DNA from: Polynucleobacter sinensis
Lineage (GTDB): Bacteria; Pseudomonadota; Gammaproteobacteria; Burkholderiales; Burkholderiaceae
Assembly (NCBI RefSeq): GCF_001595985.1
Contig: NZ_LOJJ01000002.1
Span: 124,001-188,000 of the forward strand
Length of the DNA: 64,000 bases
Reading direction: 5' to 3'
Under the pieces are notes generated by a model that made no database searches, was not told the origin of the DNA, and worked only from the letters and a program-made list of their open reading frames with translations. Shown piece after piece: positions 28,364 to 36,345 of the stretch (within the stretch, counting starts at the first letter, position 1; each line of letters opens with the position of its first letter). The position numbers were made by a program, and so were the translations under genes.

Positions 28364-30094
28364 ATGTATAAATATGACCATATTGACCAAACCCTAGTAG
28401 ACCAACGGGTTGCCCAATTTCGAGACCAGGTTGAACGTCGCCTAAACGGCACCCTCGCTGAGGAAGAGTTCCGTCCTTTGCGTCTACAAAATGGTCTGTA
28501 TCACCAGCGGCACGCCTATATGTTGCGCGTTGCTATCCCCTACGGCTTATTGAGTTCAAAACAATTACGAACGCTGGCTTTTATTGCAGATAAATACGAT
28601 CGTGGTTATGGTCACTTTACGACCCGCCAGAATATTCAATTTAACTGGGTTGAATTAGAGAAGACGCCTGACATCTTGGCCGAACTTGCCAAAGTGCAGA
28701 TGCATGCCATTCAAACTTCCGGCAACTGTATTCGCAATATTACGAGTGATGCATTTGCAGGTATCGCGGCAGATGAATACGTTGACCCACGCCCCGTTTG
28801 TGAATTACTGCGCCAGTGGTCAACACTCCATCCTGAGTTTGCACACCTACCGCGCAAATTTAAATTTGCGGTCAATGGCGCTAAAGAAGATCGTACCGTT
28901 TTGCTTTGCCATGACGTTGGTATTGAGCTCAAGAAAAATGCCAACAATGAACTCATTGCTGATATCTATGCCGGTGGCGGCATGGGCCGTACTCCGATTT
29001 TGGGTTCACTCATTAAATCCAATCTGCCTTGGCAAGTACTACCGAGTTATTTAACTGCGCTTTTGCGGGTATATAACCGCTTTGGTAGAAGAGACAATCT
29101 CTATAAAGCCCGCATTAAGATTTTGGTGAAAGCTTTAGGGTCAGAAGAGTTCGCACGCCAGGTTGAAGGTGAATGGGCTCATCTCCATAGCGAGACAAAA
29201 CCCGGCAAGGACAACTTCACACCAGCTGAATGGGAACGTGTTGCCAAACACTTCACTAAACCAAGCTACAAAACATTAGCTGCAATAAGCAATGCGCAAC
29301 TTCAGTCTCATGCTCAATCCACATTAGATACCAATGAGCAAATTGCATTTATGCGTTGGCTTGAGCGTAATGTCAAAGACCATCAAGTACCTGGCTATGC
29401 CTCTGTGATCTTGTCACTCAAGCCCCATGGCACTGCTGCACCTGGTGATGCCACCAGCTCGCAAATGAATGCGATTGCGGACTTAGCGGATCACTATAGC
29501 TTTGGTGAGTTACGCGTGACGCATGAACAAAACCTAGTACTCGCAGATGTAGAGCAATCTGAGCTCCTCAATGTATGGCGCGCCGCCAAAAACCATCACC
29601 TAGCCCTACCCAACATTGGTCTACTCACAGATATTATTGCTTGCCCTGGCGGTGACTTTTGCTCACTCGCTAATGCGAAATCACTCCCGATTGCGAAAGC
29701 CATTCAGGAGCGCTTTGATGATCTCGACTATCTATATGACTTAGGTGATATCACTTTAAACATTTCAGGATGTATTAATTCTTGTGGGCACCATCACGTA
29801 GGCAATATTGGCGTATTGGGTGTCGATAAAGATGGCGAAGAGTGGTATCAAATTACCCTAGGCGGTGACCAAGGAAACGATGCTTCGATTGGTAAAGTCA
29901 TTGGGCCATCTTTCTATGCCAATGAAATCCCCGATGTCATGACTAGTCTGATCAATACCTATGTAGAACAGCGTATTGCAGACGAGCCTTTTATTGATAC
30001 CTATCGCCGCTTGGGAGTGACTCCATTTAAAGAAGCGGCATATCAAAACAATGGCAAGCATGCGAAAGAATCGAGCAAAGGCGCACAAGTCTGA
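28364..30094 (+). CDS. cysI: Nitrite/sulfite reductase haemoprotein (CysI-type)
   Basis: 576-residue sirohaem and [4Fe-4S] reductase, reducing sulfite to sulfide in cysteine synthesis. The cluster ligands are visible as C427-x5-C433 (CPGGDFC) and C470-x3-C474 (CINSC). The sirohaem-binding core HFTTRQNIQFNW lies near residues 86-97. No flavoprotein partner CysJ is adjacent; the tight coupling to a DUF934 gene (overlap at 30094) is the usual arrangement in betaproteobacteria, where a ferredoxin-type donor is presumed. The final codon overlaps the next start. Confidence 0.93.
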   Translation: MYKYDHIDQTLVDQRVAQFRDQVERRLNGTLAEEEFRPLRLQNGLYHQRHAYMLRVAIPYGLLSSKQLRTLAFIADKYDRGYGHFTTRQNIQFNWVELEKTPDILAELAKVQMHAIQTSGNCIRNITSDAFAGIAADEYVDPRPVCELLRQWSTLHPEFAHLPRKFKFAVNGAKEDRTVLLCHDVGIELKKNANNELIADIYAGGGMGRTPILGSLIKSNLPWQVLPSYLTALLRVYNRFGRRDNLYKARIKILVKALGSEEFARQVEGEWAHLHSETKPGKDNFTPAEWERVAKHFTKPSYKTLAAISNAQLQSHAQSTLDTNEQIAFMRWLERNVKDHQVPGYASVILSLKPHGTAAPGDATSSQMNAIADLADHYSFGELRVTHEQNLVLADVEQSELLNVWRAAKNHHLALPNIGLLTDIIACPGGDFCSLANAKSLPIAKAIQERFDDLDYLYDLGDITLNISGCINSCGHHHVGNIGVLGVDKDGEEWYQITLGGDQGNDASIGKVIGPSFYANEIPDVMTSLINTYVEQRIADEPFIDTYRRLGVTPFKEAAYQNNGKHAKESSKGAQV

Positions 30095-30642
30095 TGATGA
30101 ATAAACAGATTATTTCGTTTCCGAAGAATGGCGCGCCCAGCGTAATCGCCAATGAATGGCAAGTATGGGATGGTGAGCGTGATGAAGGTGGCATTCCCGA
30201 TCTAGAACATGGCTTGCACAAGGTCTTGGTACCTTTGCACTGGTGGATCACGCACTATAAAAATGCCGATGTGATTGCACGCGCCCAAAAAGGAGAGATT
30301 GGGGTTTGGTTTGCTGCAGACGATGACATCCTGAAACATGCTGACATCATTGAAGAAGGTAAATCTCTCTGGCCAGTAGTCGGCGCGCACTTTCCTATCT
30401 TTAGAGATGGTAGAAGTTTTAGTACTGCGGCCCTTCTAAGAGATCGCTTTAAATGGCAAGGTGAAATCCGAGCAATCGGTGATGTATTAATCGATCAACT
30501 CTTGCAAGGCGCACGTGTTGGTTTTGATGCTTTTGAACTACGTCCCGATCAAGATGTGGCAGTCGCTCTGAAGCAATTTGATCTCTTTAGCGTTACCACC
30601 CAAAACAGTTGGCGCGATCAACGCGCGACGCTCGACGCATGA
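30094..30642 (+). CDS. DUF934 family protein of sulfite reduction
   Basis: 182-residue soluble protein, starting MMNKQIISF and overlapping the cysI stop by 1 base; an ATG one codon later is equally usable. DUF934 proteins consistently neighbour cysI and are proposed to assist sulfite reduction, perhaps in electron delivery; the activity is unproven. Visible family stretch: GRSFSTAALLRDRFKWQGEIRA near residues 108-129. The next gene begins inside its stop (ATGA). Confidence 0.85.
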   Translation: MMNKQIISFPKNGAPSVIANEWQVWDGERDEGGIPDLEHGLHKVLVPLHWWITHYKNADVIARAQKGEIGVWFAADDDILKHADIIEEGKSLWPVVGAHFPIFRDGRSFSTAALLRDRFKWQGEIRAIGDVLIDQLLQGARVGFDAFELRPDQDVAVALKQFDLFSVTTQNSWRDQRATLDA

Positions 30643-31439
30643 ACACTGCCAATACCCTAGGCAAGGTATATCTCGTCGGCGCCGGCCCCGGGGCGGCTGA
30701 CCTGATTACGGTTCGTGGCGCCAAACTATTAGAGCAAGCAGATATTGTGTTTCATGATGCGCTAGTCGATGCCGCCATGCTAGCGCTTTGCCCACAAGCC
30801 ATTCAAGTGCCAGTTGGCAAACGTTGCGGCAAACTCTCTTCTGCTCAGCACTTTATTAATAAACGTCTTGTCGATGCAGCCAAGCAGCATCGCGTCATCG
30901 TCAGACTCAAAGGTGGCGACCCCATGATGTTTGGTCGCGCCGATGAAGAGATTCAAGCGCTAAAACATGCTGGAGTGGAAGTAGAAGTAGTACCAGGGAT
31001 TACGGCAGCCTTAGCAGGTGCTGCAGCAATTGCTCAATCACTCACGCTACGCGGCGTTAGTAGAAGCGTTGCTTTTGTTACTCTGGCGCAAGGTACTGAG
31101 AATCTCAATGCCACTCAAGCACAGCAACCCATTCAAAATCCACAAGCCGATACGCTGGTGTATTACATGGGTCGCAAAGACGCTGCACGTATTGCTAAAC
31201 AGCTTATTGAGAATAGTCCAAACCAGTCAAGCGACACACCGGTTCGCATTCTGGAGGCAGTGAGCACCAAGAATGAACGCCACTGGTCTAGCACTCTCGG
31301 AGAATTAGCTAACGGCAAAGCTGATGATTGGTTTGATAGCGCCTCACCTGCATTGATTATGGTTGGTGAAGCCTTAAGAGATGAAGCATCCCAAGATGTT
31401 CACAAAGAAAATGAGCAACCCCAACTGAAGGCTGGTTAG
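30639..31439 (+). CDS. cobA: Uroporphyrinogen-III C-methyltransferase
   Basis: Two successive SAM-dependent methylations convert uroporphyrinogen III to precorrin-2 for sirohaem, needed by the reductase upstream. The ATG at 30639 overlaps the previous stop as ATGA and is preferred over an in-frame ATG at 30609. About 266 residues, with the SUMT motifs VYLVGAGPGAADLITVRGAKLL near the N-terminus, RLKGGDPMMFGR in the first half and VPGITAALAGAA following. The oxidation/chelation steps would need CysG-like or CbiX activity; cbiX lies downstream past hipBA. Confidence 0.93.
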   Translation: MNTANTLGKVYLVGAGPGAADLITVRGAKLLEQADIVFHDALVDAAMLALCPQAIQVPVGKRCGKLSSAQHFINKRLVDAAKQHRVIVRLKGGDPMMFGRADEEIQALKHAGVEVEVVPGITAALAGAAAIAQSLTLRGVSRSVAFVTLAQGTENLNATQAQQPIQNPQADTLVYYMGRKDAARIAKQLIENSPNQSSDTPVRILEAVSTKNERHWSSTLGELANGKADDWFDSASPALIMVGEALRDEASQDVHKENEQPQLKAG

Positions 31440-31534
31440 GCTGCTATCGCTAAAAGTGGCAATGCGGTGGGTGCAAGTGAGGGATTTTGCTTGAATTTCT
31501 GCTCTTCTTCCCACAGATCAACTGCTTCTCGCAT
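31436..31534 (-). pseudogene. Possible 3' remnant of an unknown gene between cobA and hipB
   Basis: A 32-codon minus-strand frame with coding-like composition (begins REAVDLWEEEQKF) ends with TAA overlapping the cobA stop. Just upstream, in a different frame, a further coding-like stretch reads NIDIVKGWGWLADPLKADC, so the two may be pieces of one gene broken by a small indel. No family recognised; listed because it may mark older content displaced by hipBA. Confidence 0.25.
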
Positions 31535-31634
31535 ATGCAGTCAGCTTTCAGCGGATCCGCTAACCATCCCCACCCTTTGACAATGTCTATGTTTAATAAC
31601 TCTTGATCCTTTGATTTAATATCAATATAATGAT

Positions 31635-31651
31635 CTTTAAATAATTTAAAG
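31635..31651. promoter_or_regulatory. Palindrome before hipB, probable autoregulatory operator
   Basis: Perfect 17-bp palindrome CTTTAAAT - A - ATTTAAAG ending 9 bases before the first start codon of hipB. HipB-type antitoxins repress their own operon by binding such dyads close to the promoter. Confidence 0.6.
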
Positions 31652-31660
31652 TTCATTTTA

Positions 31661-32008
31661 TTGATGTCTAAGAAAACTTATTCAATTCAAAGCACACCCC
31701 ATGAAGTCCTCCAGTCCCTAGAGGAGTTGGGCCTACGATTGCGTGCAAATCGGATTGCTCAAGGCTGGACTCTCCGAGAGACGGCCGCCCGCCTTTTTTG
31801 CTCTCAAAATACCTATCGTGCGATTGAGACTGGCAAACCAAGCGCAAGCATTGGCATCATTGCCAATGCCCTATGGCTCTTCGGACAATTAGACTCGCTG
31901 AACTCAGTTGCAAAGGTTCCACTCAATTTAGGCGGCATCAAGCGCGTCAGACATCCAAAACATCAAAGCTCTCCCGGCTCCATTAGAGAGGATGAGCGTG
32001 AGTTCTAA
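31661..32008 (+). CDS. hipB: HipB-like antitoxin, XRE-family DNA-binding protein
   Basis: 115 residues with a helix-turn-helix at about 26-80 (LGLRLRANRIAQGWTLRETA ... SQNTYRAIETGKPSASIG). The frame opens with TTG at 31661 followed directly by ATG at 31664; the ATG is the likelier start. It overlaps the hipA start by 17 bases, the typical order antitoxin-toxin. The basic C-terminal tail (residues 90-115) may contact the toxin. Confidence 0.85.
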   Translation: MMSKKTYSIQSTPHEVLQSLEELGLRLRANRIAQGWTLRETAARLFCSQNTYRAIETGKPSASIGIIANALWLFGQLDSLNSVAKVPLNLGGIKRVRHPKHQSSPGSIREDEREF

Positions 32009-33239
32009 CCGCAAAATTTATGTAGGCTTAGACTTTACCTTTGATCAAGCAATTACCGCCGTTGGTCTGCTAAAGCTTGAGCGTAGGGGTGTTATTGAGT
32101 CCGGTGAATATGCTTATGGCAAGCATTACCTTGCATCCCCTACCGCCTTTGCACTAAACCCAGATTACCTTCCACTTCAAAGCGCTTCATTAGCCATTGC
32201 TGAGCATCGCTTACGCGATGGCGGCGCTCTCCCGCTGACCTTTCGTGATGCGCTGCCAGATAGTTGGGGTAGAAGAGTTTTAGAGGCACAGCATGGCAAG
32301 AGTTTGAGTGACATCGATACGCTACTGATGAGCAATGCAGATCGGGTTGGCGCCATGGTATTTGGCGAGAATCTACCGCTACTGAAAGAGCATTCAGATA
32401 CTCAACTCATTCCCCTCAAAGACATGGCTGAGGCTGTACGCAAATTAGAATTTTCTATGGAAATCTCTCCTGAAATGCGTCGCCTCTTACATCGAGGTGG
32501 CACACTTGGTGGCGCAAGACCAAAAGCATCTTTTGTGCATGAAAATCATCGTTGGCTTGCCAAATTTCCTTCGCAAGGTGACGACCATGATGTTTCTGTA
32601 TTAGAAATCAGCATTTTGGCCTTAGCCCATCAGTGTGGCATTGATGTCTGCTCTTCTATGCTTGAAAAGATTCCTCATGGACATGCGCTACTTGTAAAAC
32701 GATTTGATCGCACTGGGCCAGTTCATCAAGAACGAAGACTGCATTACCTATCCGCCGCAGCATTATTAAATGTCTCTTATGAGAGTCATGGCGGAAGTTA
32801 CCTAGAATTGGCGCAAATACTCCGTCGGATTTCTTCAAATCCATCACATGATCTAGAGCAATTGTTCCGTCGCATGGTGCTGAACCTTTTTATTGACAAC
32901 ACGGATGATCATGTCAAAAATCACGGCGTACTTTATGTAGGTCACGGTCAATACCAATTAGCCCCAGCCTTTGACGTAGTTATGCAACTCACAAATTTAG
33001 GATATCAAGAGCTTGCCATTAAACCCCAACATCATGATTCAAAAATCAGTCTAGCTCTGGAGGTAGCGCCACACTTTGGTATTCACGAACAAACAGCAAT
33101 CGCAATCATTGCATCGATCAAGGATGTCGTTGCGCAAGAATTTATCCCGGCACTGACTCACTATGGCGCAAATCAGAGCCTGATTGAGCGCGTAAAAAAA
33201 TGCCTGAAACGTCAATACGAAATCATCACGAGTGCTTAG
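31992..33239 (+). CDS. hipA: HipA-family Ser/Thr kinase toxin
   Basis: 415-residue HipA-type kinase. The Gly-rich ATP loop is GTLGGARPKA near residues 169-178, the catalytic region is NTDDHVKNH with Asp305, and the Mg ligand is Asp328 in APAFDVV. E. coli HipA phosphorylates glutamyl-tRNA synthetase and triggers dormancy; targets vary in other HipA types. It carries an intact N-terminal lobe, unlike split HipBST systems. Inserted between the sirohaem genes cobA and cbiX. Confidence 0.9.
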   Translation: MSVSSNRKIYVGLDFTFDQAITAVGLLKLERRGVIESGEYAYGKHYLASPTAFALNPDYLPLQSASLAIAEHRLRDGGALPLTFRDALPDSWGRRVLEAQHGKSLSDIDTLLMSNADRVGAMVFGENLPLLKEHSDTQLIPLKDMAEAVRKLEFSMEISPEMRRLLHRGGTLGGARPKASFVHENHRWLAKFPSQGDDHDVSVLEISILALAHQCGIDVCSSMLEKIPHGHALLVKRFDRTGPVHQERRLHYLSAAALLNVSYESHGGSYLELAQILRRISSNPSHDLEQLFRRMVLNLFIDNTDDHVKNHGVLYVGHGQYQLAPAFDVVMQLTNLGYQELAIKPQHHDSKISLALEVAPHFGIHEQTAIAIIASIKDVVAQEFIPALTHYGANQSLIERVKKCLKRQYEIITSA

Positions 33240-33241
33240 TA

Positions 33242-33276
33242 GATATAGGAACTAGAGTAGCCACAGTGGCTATATC
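33242..33276. repeat. Nested inverted repeats after hipA
   Basis: A perfect 15-bp palindrome TAGCCAC - A - GTGGCTA (33258-33272) overlaps the right arm of an outer inverted repeat GATATAG (33242-33248) / CTATATC (33270-33276). No T-run follows, so it is not a classic terminator. Could be a recombination scar, a hairpin with alternative foldings, or an operator. Confidence 0.5.
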
Positions 33277-33289
33277 AAGCACAGCAACA

Positions 33290-33652
33290 TTAAAGTGCTC
33301 TAGCACTGAAATCCACGATTGCCTGCAAGACAGCTTCATCCTCACCAACTGCCGGCGTAGCGCTTAAAGTTATTTCGGGAAATTTCTCCTGGCACGCTTT
33401 TAGCAATACCGGGAAGTCATTGCGCAAATGACCGCCTTGACCAAAAAACACGGGCACAACAAGGACTTCAGTAGAGCCAGCGGCAACTTGAGAAGCAATG
33501 GCATCTTCTAAGCTCGGTTGCATTAACTCTAAGAAGGCCAATTCCACCAAGACATTGGGATGCTGAGCTTTCCATAAAGAGGCTAAGCGGTCAAAAGGCT
33601 CGCGCCAACGGCTATCACGGGCACCATGGCCAAACAAAATAAGGGATTTCAT
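33290..33652 (-). CDS. cbiX: CbiX/SirB-type sirohydrochlorin chelatase
   Basis: 120-residue short CbiX that inserts metal (iron for sirohaem, cobalt in other contexts) into sirohydrochlorin. N-terminal SLILFGHGARDSRWREPF carries the metal-site His (residue 8) and VPVFFGQGGHLRNDFP the second His (near residue 74-76). Faces the sulfite-reduction genes, so it most likely completes sirohaem for the reductase. Confidence 0.9.
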   Translation of the reverse strand: MKSLILFGHGARDSRWREPFDRLASLWKAQHPNVLVELAFLELMQPSLEDAIASQVAAGSTEVLVVPVFFGQGGHLRNDFPVLLKACQEKFPEITLSATPAVGEDEAVLQAIVDFSARAL

Positions 33653-33773
33653 AGAGATCTTTTATGCGAATAAGAGCGAAATTAACTCTAAAATAACATC
33701 ATTACCGAAACCGTTACAGCAACTGCTCATCTTAACGAGTAAGTGCTTTTCTGAACCTAAAGATTCTTAAAAC

Positions 33774-34802
33774 ATGCAATCACTGTCATATCTACTCAAT
33801 GAAACCTGGTTCATCGTACTGATGGCTGGCGCCTTAATTGGGGCTGTTTTATCAGCAGTACACCATGCAGAGGTGATTGCCCACAGAACTGGGGAACCAT
33901 ATGGCACATTGGTATTGGCGATTAGCGTCACTATCATTGAAGCGTCCTTAATTATCGCCATGATGGTAGCCGGGCATGAAGGCTCTCAATTTATTGCTCG
34001 TGATGCGGTCTTTGCCACCATCATGATTGTGATGAACGGCATTATTGGTTTGTGCATTTTTATGGGCGGCTTTAAGCATCATGAGATGTCCTTTCGCAAT
34101 GAAGGTACTAATTCCGCACTAGCTGTTCTCACTGCATTGGCCACCTTTATTTTGGTCATGCCGATTGTCACCGTGAGCAGTCCTGGACCTGATTTCACCA
34201 AGAGCCAGCTTGCGTTTGCGGGTATTGCTTCTTTCGCTTTATACGGTGCATTTATATTTTTCCAAACAGTTAGCCATCGCGATTACTTTTTACCTAAGGC
34301 GGAACATAAAAAAACAGATAGCACGAGTCATGCAGCAAAACCGAGCAAACTCAAAACTGCTACCAGCGTTGTCTTACTCCTTCTCTCACTCATCGTGGTG
34401 GTTGGCTTGGCTGAAGCACTCAACCCTGCGATTGAAGCGGGCGTTAAAGCCATCGGCGCACCTAAGACCGTTATTGGTATCGCTATCGCGATGCTGGTTC
34501 TCATGCCTGAAGGTTATGCGGCAGTCAGAGCAGCTAAGGCCAATCGCCTGCAAAGCAGTTTGAACTTGGCCATTGGCTCTGCCTTAGCCAGCATTGGACT
34601 GACTATCCCAACAGTTGCAGCAGTAGCCATCTTTTTAAACTTGCCACTTAGCTTAGGTATTAGTAGTCTGAACACCATTTTGATGTACCTATCCTTCTTT
34701 ATTGGCGCTCTGACCTTGGCCATTGGCAGAACCACCCTATTACAAGGTGTCGTGCATCTGATTATCTTTTTCGAGTATTTATTCTTGAGTTTGGTGCCTT
34801 AA
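33774..34802 (+). CDS. chaA: Calcium/sodium:proton antiporter, ChaA-like
   Basis: 342-residue cation antiporter with about eleven membrane helices in two inverted repeats. Each repeat has the acidic CaCA-type motif: ISVTIIEASLIIAMM near residues 50-64 and a second in AMLVLMPEGYAAVRAAKAN near 238-256. A His/Lys-rich cytoplasmic loop lies at about 175-195. ChaA exports Na+, K+ or Ca2+ in exchange for protons and helps at alkaline pH. Confidence 0.88.
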   Translation: MQSLSYLLNETWFIVLMAGALIGAVLSAVHHAEVIAHRTGEPYGTLVLAISVTIIEASLIIAMMVAGHEGSQFIARDAVFATIMIVMNGIIGLCIFMGGFKHHEMSFRNEGTNSALAVLTALATFILVMPIVTVSSPGPDFTKSQLAFAGIASFALYGAFIFFQTVSHRDYFLPKAEHKKTDSTSHAAKPSKLKTATSVVLLLLSLIVVVGLAEALNPAIEAGVKAIGAPKTVIGIAIAMLVLMPEGYAAVRAAKANRLQSSLNLAIGSALASIGLTIPTVAAVAIFLNLPLSLGISSLNTILMYLSFFIGALTLAIGRTTLLQGVVHLIIFFEYLFLSLVP

Positions 34803-35028
34803 TTTCGGGCGACTATTCGCCTTTGGGCACATTAAATTCTAGAAATAATAAGTAATTATCCTCGCCCCAAGTCCTAAGATATTGATAAGTCATTGATTTA
34901 TATAGATTTTATTAAACAACGATTTGCAAAAAAATCCTTTAAATCTAATACAAATGAGGTGGTTTTTGATAACATAAGCAGGTATGCATGAGGATTTACT
35001 CTGCAACCGCATTTCACTGGAGAAATTA

Positions 35029-35379
35029 ATGAAACTCACTAAATTATTGACCGTATCAGCAGCTAGCCTCACGCTTGCGTTCTCACCATTGTTTGCGCAA
35101 TCAGTTTTGGCACAAGCAGCTGGCGCTCCTACAGCAGCTAGCCTATCTGGTAGCGGTGTTACTGCAACAGTTACTCCTGCAGCAGCCGCAGCTCCGGCAG
35201 CGGCGGCTGGAACTGGCGCCGCAGCTGGCGCAGGTGCAGCGACAGCAGCAGCTGTTGGCGGTTTGACTACAGCAGCCGTTGTTGGTGGTGTAGTTGCAGT
35301 TGGCGCGATTGTTGCGGTGGCAGCTTCGAATAAGGGCGACAGCAGCTCTGGTACAACTGGTACTACCGGCACAAGATAA
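35029..35379 (+). CDS. yjbE: YjbE/GfcA-like small exported Ala/Gly-rich protein
   Basis: First gene of the yjbEFGH-like group. The ATG at 35029 has a GGAG site 6 bases upstream and opens a signal peptide ending near residue 28 (FAQSVLAQA), giving a 116-residue precursor; an upstream Met at 34984 lacks this leader. The mature part is nearly all Ala, Gly, Thr and Val, ending in SSSGTTGTTGTR, the Thr/Gly/Ser tail seen in E. coli YjbE and GfcA. Role in exopolysaccharide production is known only genetically. A terminator follows, so the downstream genes are reached by readthrough or a separate promoter. Confidence 0.75.
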   Translation: MKLTKLLTVSAASLTLAFSPLFAQSVLAQAAGAPTAASLSGSGVTATVTPAAAAAPAAAAGTGAAAGAGAATAAAVGGLTTAAVVGGVVAVGAIVAVAASNKGDSSSGTTGTTGTR

Positions 35380-35393
35380 TTTCATTTGCCCAC

Positions 35394-35424
35394 AAAACCC
35401 CCGCTCCTAGAGTGGGGGTTTTGC
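35394..35424 (+). terminator. Rho-independent terminator after yjbE
   Basis: Stem AAAACCCCC / GGGGGTTTT, extended by a few weaker pairs, with a small loop and TTGCTTT after it. Its place between yjbE and yjbF suggests the small protein is made in excess over the rest of the operon. Confidence 0.88.
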
Positions 35425-35559
35425 TTTAGTAAGACCCGCAAGACCCGTAACACCCTGTTTTTAAGATCAATTGATGCTACCTTCTTTTAAAATTGATCCG
35501 CCTTACCCTCACGCACTTTCGCTCACTTCCACTCACTTCTTTTTTACTGCGTAGCAACG

Positions 35560-36345
35560 ATGATTCAACTTGGCAAGAAAATTGATCGCTTCTTTCTTGC
35601 TCGCTTACGCGTACTGCTTGTTTGCTTAACTCCCATTCTTCTACTGAGCGCTTGCGCAGGAGAGAAGCAAGGCCTTGCTTACGACACTCTGAAGCTCGCT
35701 TTTACGAGCCCGCATTCCGCGATTGATGCAGCAGAGCTCAATCCAGCTTACCGCTATCTCAAAGTAGAAGCCAATGGGCAACCAGCATTACTAGTTTTAG
35801 GCTACTCCAATCTACAGCCCAACTCCACTAGTGATATCTGGTATTCAGCGTTCAAGGAAGTGATTGAGATTAAAGATGGTCGCCTAGCCAATACCGAGGG
35901 TATGGATGTCAATTGGACGCAGGTGGTTTTAACGGATGCTCCCCCGCTTACTGAAGCATTAGTCAATACAGACCCATCACTGAGTAAGCGTGCCCCAAGG
36001 TTTCGTTACTCACGCATGCGTACTGTAATGCCAGGGTATCACGTCAATATTCGTGAGACTGTCATCATGCAAGCACTCAATGACATTCCGAGTGATGCGC
36101 CATCTGTTTTTAAAGATCCTAAAACGAATGTAGATATTCGTTGGGTAGAAGAGACTGTATTGGTTGCGCCCAATAATCAAAATCCCAGCATCAAACCCTT
36201 GCGCGCCATTTATGCAATTAATACCAAAACGAAGAATGTTGTCTTTGGTAAGCAATTCCTGAATGAACATTTCTTTGTTTCTTGGTTAAGCTGGCCTTAT
36301 CCATCCAGAGTACTTAACCAGACCTCAGAGTCAACGCCAAAATGA
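35560..36345 (+). CDS. yjbF: YjbF/GfcB-like outer-membrane lipoprotein
   Basis: 261 residues with a lipoprotein leader: hydrophobic segment 17-30 and lipobox LSAC with Cys32. The mature domain matches the YjbF/GfcB group, with LVLGYS near residue 74-79, a segment DIWYSAFKEVIEIKDGRL at about 89-106, and a later WVEETV strand. Relatives assist export of group 4 capsule or colanic-like exopolysaccharide. The stop overlaps the next start (ATGA at 36342). Confidence 0.83.
   Translation: MIQLGKKIDRFFLARLRVLLVCLTPILLLSACAGEKQGLAYDTLKLAFTSPHSAIDAAELNPAYRYLKVEANGQPALLVLGYSNLQPNSTSDIWYSAFKEVIEIKDGRLANTEGMDVNWTQVVLTDAPPLTEALVNTDPSLSKRAPRFRYSRMRTVMPGYHVNIRETVIMQALNDIPSDAPSVFKDPKTNVDIRWVEETVLVAPNNQNPSIKPLRAIYAINTKTKNVVFGKQFLNEHFFVSWLSWPYPSRVLNQTSESTPK

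Noticed and set aside
31450..31656. 68-codon minus-strand frame before hipB taken as a complete gene
   Set aside because: The coding-like pattern covers only part of it and jumps to another frame; no ribosome site, and it overlaps the hipBA promoter. Kept only as a possible remnant.
35075..35266. Leu/Gln-rich frame inside yjbE
   Set aside because: Shadow of GCA/GCT repeats in a shifted frame; no leader and no start signal.
35143..35385. Cys/Ser/Arg-rich 80-codon frame opposite yjbE
   Set aside because: Mirror of the Ala/Gly codons of the real gene; composition is an artefact of the repeat-like coding strand.
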